From Gracilaria gracilis (Eukaryota; Rhodophyta; Florideophyceae; Gracilariales; Gracilariaceae), in assembly GCA_030374805.1 (NCBI GenBank), contig JARGSG010000024.1, positions 744,001 through 808,000 on the forward strand: a DNA stretch of 64,000 nucleotides, written 5' to 3'. Of this stretch, positions 34,945 to 46,283 are shown piece by piece. Position numbers and translations under genes: made by a program. The notes beneath the pieces are model-generated. The model was not told the DNA's origin. It saw nothing but the letters and a program-made list of their open reading frames with translations, and did no database searches. How positions within the stretch are numbered: position 1 is the first letter of the stretch; each line of letters opens with the position of its first letter.

Positions 34945-37900
34945 CTACGTGTTGGATGGTAAATATGGCTTGGCGGTGGAGTCTCGATAGAACCGATTGA
35001 GATAGAATCGGTGAAAGCGCCAGTGGAGACGAGAAGTGAAGGGAGGAGCGGGGTAGTTCTGGCGGAGAACATGAACGGAGCCAAGGATGGAGGAAGAGGG
35101 GATGAGTCCATACCAAGGGGAAACGTTATCGGAAGTGGAGTGGGTAGAGATGGGAACTGGGTGGATGGTGTGGTTATGTTCGTCGCCTGTTGTCCATCGG
35201 AGGCAAACGCAGTTGAGGGTGAGATCGACGCCGTCGCTGGGTGGGACGAGTTCCATGAACTGGAAGAAGGCGAACTCCTTGGGAGAAGAAGTTGAAGAAG
35301 GAAGGGCGAAACGAAGAAGGGAGATGAGTTTGCAAACCCAGACGATGGATGTGGAGTGGGGGAGGTGGAGCCGGCGACGAGAATGTGGGAGAACTTTGAA
35401 GACTTGGATGGACCGAAGGAGGGGGTGGCAAAAATTCGTTGGATGAGAGGGACTGGAGGATCCTGGGGCGCGAGCTCGTTCCGCTCTTCAATGTAGTTGT
35501 CGAGTGTTGGGATGTAACCGCCGACGAGGGAAGCGGAGTTGACTATGGTTAGTCGAGCCTGACGGAGGGCGGGGGAGTTATCAGTGAGTTGTAGAACTTC
35601 GAGAGAGAGGGTGATGAAGGATGGGAGGGCGTCTCTTCCGAATTGGGCAAGAATGAATAGGGTATCGGGGGGGAAGAGGTCTTGAGGAGATTTGTGAGGG
35701 AGGTTAGGATTGGAGCGAATAAATTTGTGGGCAGTGATTAGGTCAGCGAAGGAGATGTGTTTGCCATCACGGACGAAACCGGGTTCTCGGGATTGGAGGG
35801 GGGAAGCGAGGCCAGGAGAGAAGGAGGTGATGGAAAGGTTTGTGGAGACGGGATTCCAGTCCTTGATGGCGTTGGAGCGGTGGATGGCACGAATGGTTTC
35901 TTGATGTGCGGTGGACCTGCGCTTTGAGGTTTTGGAGTAGTGGGACTTGAAGAGGGTGTGGGCGTGCTCGAGTATGCCGGCATCATTGAAGTGGAGGCCT
36001 CCGAAGCGGCGAATGTCCTCGACGATGTAGTCGAGGAGGTGGAATCTGAGGGTTCCGAGGCTGGAAGTGTGGTGGGGGCAGAGGACGAGTACGGCTGTGC
36101 GCTTAAAGGAGCGGATTTGGTTGTGGAGGTCGGTGAGGCGGGCGTCGGTCCATTTGGTGAAGGTGTTGTATCTCATGGAGGCGAGGAGGAGGTCTGAGTA
36201 CTTGGAGAAGACGGAAGTGATGGGAGCTGAATCGACTTCGTCACAGCATCGGTCGAAGAAGGCGCCGATGAAGGGGAAGACCATGTCGAGTGGGCGGTAG
36301 TCTTTTGCTTCGAGCATACCACGCAAGCCGTCGGTAGTGAAGAAACCGTTGAGAGTTTGACCGTTGTCGGAAGTGGAGAAATCGATGTAGAGTCCGTTTG
36401 CTGGAAAGCGCTTTCCGATGGCGAAGAGGATGGTGTTTGAATGTTTGAGGATGGACGTGCGGACGGAGTTGAAGGGGCGACGGGACTTGGAGAAACGGGG
36501 GGTGGTGAACAGTGTTTCTGAGCGTAGTCTCTCGATTGCGGCGAGCTTGATGAGCTTGGAGACGCCGAGGTGGAAGTTGTAGAGTGGTTCGAAGGTGAAG
36601 ATGTTGTAAGGGGAGAGGAGTGGGGTGATCTTGAGAAGAGGGTATGATTCGAAGAGGGAAGAGTACTTTGCGAGGGAGAGGGAGTGGAGGGCTTCAAGGG
36701 CTTTTTCCTTTGTGTTGCGGGAGATTCTGGGCTTACGAGCAAGGAGAGCGTCTTGTGATTGTTGGAAGAGATTGGAGTGTGATTTGCGTGCGGCGAGGGT
36801 CTGGTGCTGAGTTCGGGGAGAAGGGTATTGAATGTGTAGGGAGAGATCTGTGCGGGAGACGGTGCATCTATGACAAGGGTGTTGGGGCCGGGTTCCGTGG
36901 GAGATGGCGAGGATGTCTTTTACTTCAGGGATGTCGGCGCAGTAATTGGCGATGATTGGGTGACAGTGGCGGAGAACGCCATGGGTGACACGGAAGGGGA
37001 AGCCATTGAGACCGGAGGAGAGGAGGGGGCCGAGGAGATTGAATATGGAGAGCTGAATGAGTTCCATTTTGGTGTGGCGGGGGATGTGAGAGGAGGTTTG
37101 AGGGATGGAATCGTAGTCTTGGGAGGGATTGGTTGGGAGCAATGAGGTTGGCAAGTATCCGAGAAGGGTGAGGTGTGCGGTGATGCACTTGCGACGGAAG
37201 ACATCGGAGAAGTTGAGAAGGGTGATGTGAAGGGGATAGGAGGTGATGGAAGAGGATTTGAGGGAGGTGGAGGACTTGTCGGAGTAGATTTGAACCAAGC
37301 CAATGAAGGAGTCGATACCGGTGGAGTCGGGGGTGTGCCAGATGCAGGGGTCGTTGGAGGAGTGCATGATTGCAGCTTCGAGGGCGGGGACTGCTTCTTT
37401 TTCGAGGGTGGAGGCCATGGGGTGGGCGAAAGCGGGAGAGCGGGAAAGGAGTTGTGTGGGAAACGGGGTGGAAGAAGGTGTTGTGGAAGTGTGCGAGTGC
37501 GAGTTGTTGTTTGAGGACCTGCATGGGTTCCTTTCGGAAGATGGTGGTGGAGAAGAGCTGCTGTGGGTCGGAGAGGGTGGCGGGAGCGAAGCCGATGTTG
37601 CCGACTCGGTGTTGGAAGAAGTCTGTTTGAAGGTTGAGACACTGGGAGGCGGAGGAGACGGCGTTGTGGAAGGCGGATTTGGAGAAGGTGGGGTCGTGGA
37701 GGAAGGAGATGAGTTCGTCAGCCTTTCGGAGGACGAAAGAGGGGGCGATGGAAGAGAGGTAGAGGACCATGCGTTCGAGGTGGGGGTTGTTGAGGAGGGG
37801 GAAGGAAGGGGGAAGAGGGGGAGTAGGGGAGGGGGAGATGGAGCCGACGGGGGTGGTGGCAAGGTGGTAGGCGTCCTGGGTGTGGAAGGAGAGGGAGAGT

Positions 37901-38154
37901 TGCTAGTGGTGGTAGGAGTCGTCGTCTGCGATGGGGACGTTGTCGGAAGGGCGGTTTGTGGGAGGGGGAGGTGTATGGAGGTGGGGGGTAGACTTGTGAC
38001 GCTTGATGCGTGGGGGGAAGTGGGGGAGGCCTCTGCCTGGGGAGAGGAAACGCTTGTTTGGGTTGAGGCGATTGGGACATCTCCTCTGGTGCCTTTGGAT
38101 GGCGGAGATGGCACGGGCGAAGAAGGAGCAGCCTTCAAAGCAGCAGTTGGGCAT
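34945..38154 (-). pseudogene. CACTA/Plavaka-like transposase of element B
   Basis: The likely start is the ATG at 38154 (MPNCCFEGC), opening a C2HC zinc finger (CFEGCSFFARAISAIQRHQR). Core blocks follow: VQIYSDKSSTSL, HLTLLGYLPTS, CADIPEVKDILAISHGTRPQ with PCHRC, IFTFEPLYNFHLGVSKLIK, RGMLEAKDYRPLDMVFPF and LGTLRFHLLDYIVEDIRRFG, the same order as in Plavaka/Tnp2-like transposases. Lesions: TAG at 37903 (element D has Gln), a frameshift at about 37430 and one at about 35350; the tail (YGLIPSSSILGSVHVLRQNY) ends at 34945. One frame stays open for 1137 codons (38327-34914), but its first and last parts are an out-of-frame Ser/Pro-rich reading, not the protein. Confidence 0.88.
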
Positions 38155-38701
38155 GGCGGGGAAGGTTGGGGGGGTGTTGGAGAGGATTGGGGGTACGTAG
38201 CGGGGAGCGTAATATGGCGCACGAACGGTGGGACAGAGTGGTGTGGATGATTGCACGTGATTCGAAGGCGTTTCATATATTTAGTAAACGAATGCCTGAT
38301 GTGAAAGGTGTTGACTAGTGAACCCATCTCCTCAACCTGAAAAGGTATTCGATCTATTTGTATACTCCTATTCCTATTCGATAAACAGCTATTAAAAGTT
38401 TCTATCTAAGTGTCTATCTCGCTATTCGCCGCCGTATACATGAACGTAGGAGACACTGACACACTTACATTGTGCTGCGAAACTACCATAAACGAAAGAA
38501 GTATGCTCGTTTCCCTTCCATCCAAACTAGCAAAGATGGAAAAATTTTGGAATAATTCTTTCGAGAAAAACTAGCACAAGTGAAAAGGTGGAAATATTTT
38601 CGGAAATTAGCACTTCCAAATTTGGATAAATTCACCGGTTTTTCGTTCGTTTTATTTCGGTCATTTTTGACCGCCAAACTAGCATTCCAATAACACCGAC
38701 G
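38155..38701 (-). promoter_or_regulatory. Transposase-side terminal region and TIR of element B
   Basis: From the TIR inward: GTGTTATTGG (A at position 11, the transposase-end variant), then AACTAGC/GCTAGT motifs at about 38524, 38570 and 38678, and a mixed AT-rich upstream region for the transposase. It corresponds to 14882-15423 in element C and 59730-60273 in element D. Confidence 0.65.
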
Positions 38702-40774
38702 TTTGCCACACACGGGGCGTTGGGACAGCGGACCAAGGTGGCGTGGCGCTTCATCGGTTCACCGATGACGCGCCACGGCACCCGGATCCGCTTTCATCGG
38801 CGCGCTGGTGGTGCCACCAATGCCGTTACCACAGGTGTTCCACACACGGGGCGTTGGGACAGCGAACCAAGGTGGCCTGCCGCTTCATCGGTGCCCCGAT
38901 GACGCGCCATGACACCCGGGTCCGCTGTCATCGGCGCGCTGGTGGTGCCACGTATGCCACTCCCACAGGTTTGCCACACACGGGGCGTTGGGACAGCGAA
39001 CCGATGTGCAGTGGCGCTTCATCAGTTCACTGATGAAGCGCCACGACACCCGGGTCCGCTGTCCCAGGCTGTCGTTTTAATTAATTGGAATTATAAAATC
39101 TTTTTGGGACAGCCGTCCGGGGTGGCGTAGCGCTCCATCGGCGCAGCGATGAAGCGCAATGAGACCCCAGTCTACTGTCCTACTTGTCGTTATTAGTAAC
39201 ATCCCGTATATCTCCACATTTATTTAGTTCTGTGTCTCTCGCGTCTTCAAGCTTTCCTTAACATCTCTTTGACGCATCACCTGCCGTAGATGAAGTACCA
39301 CCTTCTCTTGATCCCCTCTCCGCGCGCTATGAAAGATAAAGCTTGAGTTCTTGTAGGTCTGCCTTGTCGGCGTGTCGACCAGGGAACCCGTTGTGCGACC
39401 CGCTACTGTGCATTCACGCGATAGACGGTAAACCGAGGCGCATTGTGGTTCATGGATGCAACGATGAAGCGCCATTGCACTCCTGGCCATTGCCCAGTCG
39501 TTGTTTTTCCCGAATAATGTAATACGAACCTTTCCCTAAGGGAATGGAACTTTTACTCTTCCACCAAGATATTGGTCTTTTCAAAATCCAAGTAACAATA
39601 TAAATATATAGCAATAGAGTTGTTTCAATTCTACACTAACGTCACAGAGGCGACTGTCTGGCGCGGACACCGTCCGCTCGATACATATCGCTGCATAGCC
39701 GTAGGCGAAACACCCGCATCTTTACAGACTACTGTCACGCACGAATGCTCGTGCGCAAACATCATATAAGTCATTCCTTTACAGAATAGGCTCACATGAA
39801 GTTAAATCCTTCTTTATGGGGACTTTGAGCCTGGTAGGACACTTATGGGGCTGCATTTATTAGTGACGTTAGTATAGTGAGCATTGTTGCGAATGCTCTG
39901 GAAACACCCCAAATTAGTGTGTTAGGATGGTTTTCAATCCCTCCAAACGCATCCAGGACCGTTGGTCTAGATCACCCGCCGGACAGTGGACCCGGGTGTT
40001 GTGGGGCTTCATCGGTGCACCGATGAAGCGCTACTGCACATCGGTCCGCTGTCCAAAAAACTAAATTCTTTTTTTTGCCTGCCGCCCGGGTCGGTCCCAA
40101 ATATCTGTATCCGGGGCACACGTGCTACTACTAATGGATATCGCGTTTGCAGAAACATCGCAGCCATGTACAACTAACTCCCGTTCGGGTCTGTTTCACA
40201 GCCACCTGTACTACATTCTTCATTAGCTTACGCAGGTCTGTTGTCTTCACTACGGCCTGGGCGTCATGGCGCTTCATTGGTGCACCGATGAGGCGCCACG
40301 ACATCTGGGTCCGCTGTCAACAGCGCGTTGGTGGTTCCAAGAATGCAATCACCCAAGCTACATCACTCAGGGCGCGTGGACAGCAGGCCGGGGTGCTCTT
40401 TAGCTTCATTGCACATGGCACGTTGACGATGTCACGTATGCAAACAACCCACTTTTATCACTCGCGGCGCGTTGAGACAGTGGGCTGGAGTGGCGCGGCG
40501 CTTCATCGGGGCACCAATGGAGGGCCACGCCACCCCAGTCTGCTGTCCAAGGCTGGAATTAGTGCGCCAGAAACTTTTTTATTTATCTATTGCTTAAACA
40601 GTGTTGTGTAAGTGCGCTATAGATAATATGAGCCTAATGTATCTTTGTAGAGGGTGCACGAGTATGCTCTAAAATACGATATACGCACGGGATACACTTT
40701 AAACTAATATTGAGCGGACATGATGGAATAGAAGGTAGCGAATGAGAGAGAGGGGTACAACGAAGGGAGAAGGT
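38702..40774. repeat. Hairpin array, right half (element C), with a 1.25-kb shared segment
   Basis: The array that is cut by element B resumes here. Palindromic units stand at about 38712-38795, 38860-38935, 38992-39062, 39110-39180, 39973-40060, 40250-40320 and 40480-40552. From about 38972 to 40243 the sequence is almost identical to 54829-56104 in element G, including a 0.8-kb stretch without hairpins (39190-39970) that has no recognisable gene. The array spacer and the unit GGCGCTTCATC/GATGAAGCGCC are tandemly repeated with a period near 133 bases at 38.7-39.0 kb. Confidence 0.8.
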
Positions 40775-40905
40775 GGAATGGAAGATACAGATGATGGAGA
40801 GGACGAGCACGAAAATGCAAATAAAGAGATGTTAGGTGCCCATGATAAAAATAAAGAAAGAGATTACGAAGAAGGACAGACGCTAATAGATGACGAAGAT
40901 GAGTA
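40775..40905 (+). pseudogene. Tail of the dioxygenase gene in element C
   Basis: A short open stretch gives an acidic peptide ending RDYEEGQTLIDDEDE and TAG. It corresponds to the end of the dioxygenase gene in A and B (GDYEEGPMIMDYEED then TAG) and sits at the same distance from the convergent oxidoreductase gene. Element C therefore once carried this cargo and lost the rest. Confidence 0.65.
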
Positions 40906-41099
40906 GTTTTAATATATGGCCTGTGTTGTTGTGTGTGTTCTTGATATAGGCTTGACATGAAATGTGAACACATGATTTGTTTGAACGGTAACGTAAAGAG
41001 AATTGAAGAATAAAAATGGGTTAATCTGCATGGTCTGAGAAGAGTTTGTGTATATACACGGAATATAAGGTTTACAATTTGTTCTAATTACTAAAGAAT

Positions 41100-41885
41100 T
41101 TCATTCCCAAGAACAGTGTCAAAGTTGGTGTGGAAAGGGGTAGGAGCCTGCCTTTTGGCTAATTTTTCATCTGCGGAGGTGAGATAAAAGTAGGCATTTC
41201 TGGATTCGTACTCCAAGACGTGGGCTGGGAAGCCAATAGGGGTGTTGCTGTATTCTAGAATGGATTCCACTGTAGCGGGGATATTGTAGGGAAGTCATCT
41301 GCTGAAGGTGGATATCGTTAGAAGCTTCTTAACAATAGTTGAGACAATGTTTTTGTACTAGGTGGCCACTTCATGCATGGTAACGAATCCAAATGAAGAA
41401 CCGACGAGATTGAAGGAAGAGATCCAAACTGGGTTTTGGTAGTAAGACTGGGGAAAGGCTCGTTCGTTGACGATAGTGCAAATAAGACCTGCGGTCCAGA
41501 GGCTTTGAGCTATTGCAAGAGCCCCTTTTCCGGTGACTGTGGTTAGAGTATTGGGAGACGGAGGCGCGATACAATCCTGTGGGGAAGCGCCGACAGTAGG
41601 AACGGCGATGCAAAGAGCGGTTCGTATGCAGTGCTCAATTCCGTATTGGTAAAATATGGGAACAATGCGACCTTTCTGGATGAAGACCAAGTGTTCTATA
41701 CATGTTGCCAGGCAAAATAGAATCACCCTTTTGAGAAGGTCGTTCGCTCCACAGAAGTAGATTGGACCTTGGGGAAGGCAATCTGGAGAAATGAATTATT
41801 CGATGGAGAGAAAATTATCTTGAGGAGAACCATTGTTGTAAAGCATGGTGATAATACGCCCTCTACCTATGAAAAAAGCTGCCAT
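41100..41885 (-). pseudogene. Ketopantoate-reductase-like oxidoreductase, copy C
   Basis: This is a more diverged copy than A and B. It reads FIGRGRIITMLYNNG at the N-terminal dinucleotide-binding turn, then GPIYFCGANDLLKRV, HLVFIQKGRIVPIF, VTGKGALAIAQSL and PVWISSFNLVGSSFGFVTMH. The end reads VLEYESRNAYFYLTSADEKL and PFHTNFDTVLGNE, showing how the family continues beyond the double TAA of A and B. It has its own TAA (about 41803) and TAG (about 41358) and small gaps. The divergence indicates that C is older or from a different lineage than A and B. Confidence 0.6.
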
Positions 41886-42477
41886 GATTGTAGAAGGGAG
41901 GGAAATGGATGGGAGGACATTGCGACGAGTTTATTTGAAGGTATGGGCTGTTGGAAGCTGTCCGGTGTTGGTAGATTTGAAAAGAAAATTGTCTACATGT
42001 AAGGGAGTGAGAAGAGATTTAAGTAGAGGTAAGGGCTGTTATTGTGGTCATGGGAAACCCTGTTCCAGGGGAAAAGGGGATTTGTATAGTTAGTTATGGA
42101 AAGACATGGGCAGCAGGATTGTAGTGGAGGTAGGGCCGAAGATTGTGTTTCTGAGAAAGAATGCAGTCAAGTAAAGCATAGAAAGTAAGAGTCCATGGTA
42201 CCGTTGGTACTTAAGTGTTGGTGCATTGGGGGCTTCAATGGGATATGGAGTGGACAAAAGGGGGGAAATTGTGGGGATCTCTGAGGAAAAAAAATCGTGC
42301 GGAATGGTGGGAAATATGAGTGGATATGAATCGGGTACAAATGGTCGTGCAGCGCAAGTGGGTGTCTGGCAGACAGTGCTACAGGAGTGCGAAGTGAGGG
42401 GTAGTGCTGCAACTGTTGGGTTCATCTCCCTTGTTCTTATCTATCTCCGTTCTCGTGAACCGCCGTTTATTTCTGCG

Positions 42478-43356
42478 ATGTCGAATGGGTACGCCGAGGA
42501 CGAGGAGCTAGTGGCTCTGCTACACAGGACGGAGTTACCATAGACGCCACTGGGAAGGAAGGAGAAGGTTGGGGACAATATTCGAATGGGGGGGAAGGAG
42601 GGAAGTGGGGATGGAGAGGGGATGGGGGTGAAGGGGGTGGAGGGAATAGGGGACCGGAGAGGAGGTTTGCGGCGAAGATGGAGGAGCGGTTGAGGAGGCC
42701 TGGAGGAGAACAGAAAGAGCAATAGGACTAATGGCTTTCTCATAGGGTGGGTGAGATGGGAGAGGTGGTGCTGAGTGTGTCGGAGATTTGGGTGCCAATG
42801 AATATGATTTGGACGATTCGGAAAAGAATGAAATTGGCTAGCGTAAGGACTAGAAAGCAGGTGATTGGGGTGGTAGAGTGCGTTGGGAGGGAGATAGTGA
42901 AGCTGGGAGAGGAGAATATGGGTCTGAGGGGACGTGTGGAGGTTTTGAAGGTGCAAGTGGGACAGGTGGAGAAGGCGTGTCAATTGTTCTTGGAGGTGAA
43001 GGAGCTGGTGAGGGAAGGTAGCGTTGGGAGGCAGGAGCGGAGAAGGGAATGGAGGGGAGGTTGGGGGAAGTGGAAAAGGCGAAAGAGTGCGGTGATGGTG
43101 GACGAGGATGGGGAGGTGTGTGTGCCGCGGCAGCTGCCGGGTAGAGCGGCACTAGTTGGGTTTGGTAGTGCGGCGGCGGCTGTGAAAACGGCGGAGCGCA
43201 TACTAATGGAGCAGTATGAGAAGAGGTTGGGAGGGGTTGTGAGCCGGTTTGATGCTAGAAAGGTGTACGAGAATGGAGAGAGTGTTCCGTTGGAGTTCTT
43301 CAACTTGACATTTAGGGAAACTGAGACTCAAAATCCGAATGCAAGGTTGGAATGAG
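42478..43356 (+). pseudogene. Type 2 transposon coiled-coil protein, copy C
   Basis: The ATG at 42478 opens MSNGYAEDEELVALLHRTEL, then a TAG at about 42541 and indels in the linker. From about 42747 the frame is clean: VGEMGEVVLSVSEIWVPMN, a coiled coil (KLGEENMGLRGRVEVLKVQ), VCVPRQLPGRAALVGFGSAA, TAERILMEQYEKRLGGV and YENGESVPLEFFNLTF. It ends at 43356, 268 bases before the right TIR. Codon-level differences from A and B throughout suggest older divergence. Confidence 0.65.
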
Positions 43357-43624
43357 GGAGCGCTAGTGGTGAATTCGTAATTATTTAGAGTGTTTTTGAC
43401 GATTGTGGGGAATGTAAAGTTACGAGCGGTGGCAGGGGAACGGCAAACTAGCCTTCAACTCCAGTATGTGACGGTTGAACTGCACTGAAAGAAAACATTA
43501 TTTCAAAAAAAATTTATTTGCCTTTGCCAACTAGCGGAAACTGCAAAAATGCTAGTTGTTTTGGACTTCTATTTCCACAACTAGCAATCTAGCATGCTAG
43601 ACTAGCATTCCGAGAACACCGACG
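43357..43624 (+). repeat. Type 2-side terminal region and TIR of element C
   Basis: ACTAGC and GCTAGT motifs stand at about 43448, 43533, 43551, 43580, 43589 and 43601. The TIR ends at 43624 with the C-at-11 variant (GTGTTCTCGG when read inward). TT follows as target duplication. Confidence 0.75.
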
Positions 43625-44610
43625 TTGTTGAAGTATGGGGTCGAGACAGAAATAATGGGAGAGACGTGGGAGACGATAAGGGAAGCAGGGAGGAAACAGG
43701 AGTGCGTGGAGAATGTAAGCGACGACAAGTGTCTGAAGCAGCGGATGAGGCAGAAGATAAGCGATGTGATTGGGGTGCGAAAGCGGGCTGCTCTGGACAG
43801 ATTATTCTCTGTACTGGGATATGATTTGATTGCGAAATGTGCGAAGCCTAGCGAGGCGACGGAACTTGGTGAGGAGTTCAAGAAACAGATGGACGAGGCT
43901 CACGAGAAGCTTATGAGAAGTGAAGACGATGGGATGAACAAGTTGTGTGCGTGGAGAGTGAGCCGTTTCGAAGATCTTGCGTATTCCGGATCAACTGTGC
44001 ATGCTCCACCGTGAGGCTGTGGTGATGAAGACAAGTATTTCAAGAATGGAATGGAGTGGGCAATGTTGGAGGAGTACATGGGATACGCAGTGGAGACCAA
44101 ATGTAATGGGGAAACCATTACGTGGATGGGATGGTGATGCACCTCGCAAGACTTGATGCGTCGATTGGGTGTGTTGCGAAAACGATGAACGAGGGTGTGG
44201 GACGTGGAGGATAAAGGCAGCTCCTGATTTCCACATTGTACGGGAGGTATCTGCCGAGGGCATTGGGGGGGTATATTGAAGGTGGCATGGGAATTGGTGA
44301 GAGACGAGCCTGCGAAGAATTTGAGAACGATGGGTCTTTAGAGAAAAAACCGAGGTGTATGTCCGAAAATTCGTAGAGAATTGCGTCGGTTGGGCTGAGG
44401 ATTCCATCGAGGGAGAAGGTATATCTAGCGTTGAGGGAAGAATACTTTATGGCGAATTTTACGCGGAGACTTGGAGCGGTTCTTGATTGCTACATAGCGG
44501 CGCGCCGACCGGAGGAGCCCAATTTCAGTCGTTTGGTTGGGCACCCGGGAGAGGGTAGGGATGGGGAAGAAGGAGGAGAGGGGAGAGGGTAGGGTGAATA
44601 AAAGTGCGAG
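43625..44610 (+). pseudogene. Type 1 coiled-coil gene of element D, 3' part
   Basis: This resumes the gene that stops at 14881. Its first bases (TTGTTGAAGTATGGGGTCGA) align with the B copy at 33818 onward. It reads WETIREAGRKQECVENVSDD, CLKQRMRQKISDVIGVRKR, LFSVLGYDLIAKCAKP and CAWRVSRFEDLAYSG (the Trp codon that is TAG in B). It then decays through frameshifts past DEDKYFKNGMEWAMLEEYMG. The gene ends convergently with the D transposase about 110 bases away. Confidence 0.75.
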
Positions 44611-44719
44611 GAGTGGAGATGGCTGTGGGATGATGAAGAGGTGGTATATCTTCCTCATCCCATACCTATCTCCAATCTTTCGTGTGGAAGAGGGTGGTAG
44701 TGATTGGTTTATGAGAATC

Positions 44720-45882
44720 CTATGGAATGAGTGCTATGCGGGGAGTGGGAGGTAGGGCCTGGAGGTGGGGTCCCGGTAGAATCTGTTGAGGTAGAATATA
44801 TGGAAACACCAGTGGAGATGGGAAGTGAAGGGGGGGTGCGGGGTATTTCTGGCGGAGAACATGAACGGAGCCAAGGATATAAGAGAAAGGGATGAGTCCA
44901 AAACATGTAGAAACGTTGTCGGATGTGGAGTGGGCGGAGATGGGAACTAGATGGACGGTTTGGTTCTGTTCCTTGTCTGTTGCCCATCGGAGGCATACGC
45001 AGTTGAGGGTGACATCGACTTCGTCGCTTGGTGGGACGAGCTCCATGAACTGTACGAAGGCGAACTCCTTGGAAGATGGATTGGAAGAAGGAAGGGTGAT
45101 GCAAAGAAGGGAGATGACTTTCCAGACCCAGACGATGGGGGTTGAGTTGGAGGAGCTGGTGCCTGCGACGAGTACGTGAGAGAACTTTGGGGACTTAGAA
45201 GAACCGAAAGAAGGGGCGGCAAATATTTGTTGGATGAGAGGGAATGGAGAATTCTGGAGCGCGAACTCGTTCCACTCTTCAATGTAGTGGTCAAATGAGG
45301 GTACATAACCGCCAGCGACGTAAGCCGAGTTGACTACGGTGATTCGGTTGCGACGGAGAGTGCGGGACTTCTCTGAGAGTTCTAGAACTTCGAGAGAAAG
45401 GGTGATGAATGAAGGAAGGGCGTGTTTTGCAATCTGTTGAAGGATGGAGAGAGTGTCGGTGGGGAAGAGGTATTGGAGAGATTTGGGAGTGAAATGAGAA
45501 TTAGATTGGAAGAATTTGTAGGCGATGATGAGATCAGCGAATGAGATGAGTTTTCCATCACGGACGAAACCGGGTTGGCGGGATTGGATGGGAGAGGCGA
45601 GAGTACGAGAGGAGGAAGTGATGTAGGGGTTGGTGGAAAGGGGGTTCCAATCTTTGGTGGCGTTGGAGTGATGGATAGCGCAAATAGTTTCTTCATGTGC
45701 GGTGGACCTACGTTTTGAGGTTTTGGAGTAGTGTGACTTGAAGAGGGAGTGGGCGTGTTCGAATATACTGGCATCGTTGAAGTGGAGGCCTCTGAAGTGG
45801 CGAATGTCCTCGACGATGTGGTCGAGGAGATGGAACTTGAGTTTGCCAGGGCCGGAAGTGTGGTGGGCGCCGAGGACGAGTA
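44720..45882 (-). pseudogene. Transposase of element D, C-terminal part
   Basis: About 390 codons are open in one frame: LGAHHTSGPGKLKFHLLDHI, VEDIRHFRGLHFNDASIFEH, AHSLFKSHYSKTSKRRSTAH and, near the end, QFMELVPPSDEVDVTLNCVC, LRWATDKEQNQTVHLVPISA and SYILGSVHVLRQKYPAP. This cleaner end shows the true C-terminal frame for this family and exposes the frameshift in B. The 5' side is cut at 45882 by element G; the N-terminal part resumes at 57708. Confidence 0.88.
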
Positions 45883-46283
45883 CGTCTGTGTTCTGCAAAT
45901 GCTAATTTTTGGCGAGGGTAGCGCAGAATTTGGCAACGGTCGTCCAGTAATTTTTTTGGAGAATTACCTTGTGCTGCCTTTCCAAATTTTGCAGAAAACT
46001 GCTTGGGTCGCCCAGTATTTGTCCGCAGAAAATACTCCGTGGTATTCCGGTCGCGCTAGTTTGCTCTGCCAGGATTAAATGCGCAGTTTTCCACCAAGTG
46101 CAGTTTCAGTTTTCACATTGGGTGCACATTAAACGTCTCAATAAGTGGAATACTCGCATCCACCCTGTGGAATAGTAGCGCTAGTTCCGATGCTTCCCTA
46201 TTCAACCAGAGTCTCCTTTGTTTCTATCTATTCACCTATCTGATGCCTATCGTAATCGCTATTCTAATCCCTATTCACTACAT

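Larger units (their letters stand above)
18719..38701. mobile_element. Element B: full-length 20-kb giant transposon with epigenetic cargo
   Basis: The left TIR (CGTCGGTGTTCTCGG, type 2 end) starts at 18719 and the right TIR (GGAATGCTAG... variant, transposase end) finishes at 38701. Both flanks carry TT (18717-18718 and 38702-38703). Removing B restores a hairpin-array spacer (CCACAGGTTTGCCACACACG) that occurs uninterrupted at 38965-38985, which confirms the insertion. Content, left to right: type 2 (-), oxidoreductase (+), ParB-like/dioxygenase gene (-), hairpin array, DNA methyltransferase (+), SET protein (+), type 1 (+), transposase (-). Nearly every gene has at least one lesion, so this copy is probably not autonomous now. 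Confidence 0.88.
14882..43624 (+). mobile_element. Element C: 28.7-kb giant transposon, itself invaded by element B
   Basis: The left TIR starts at 14882 (CGTCGGTGTT) and the right TIR ends at 43624 (AACACCGACG). The flanking bases are TT on both sides (14880-14881 and 43625-43626). Joining the flanks gives a continuous type 1 gene of element D, aligned to the B copy at about 33818, which confirms a 2-bp TT target duplication. C holds a transposase (left), a hairpin array split by element B, and then the tail of the dioxygenase gene, the oxidoreductase gene and the type 2 gene (right). Without B it would be about 8.8 kb, so C has lost most of its cargo. Confidence 0.85.

Noticed and set aside
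34914..38327. An intact 1137-residue transposase
   Set aside because: Comparison with D and G shows two frameshifts and one stop relative to the true protein.
14882..45882. Helitron or Starship-type cargo element
   Set aside because: Clear TIRs, target duplications and a CACTA/Plavaka-like transposase; no Rep/helicase and no tyrosine recombinase seen.
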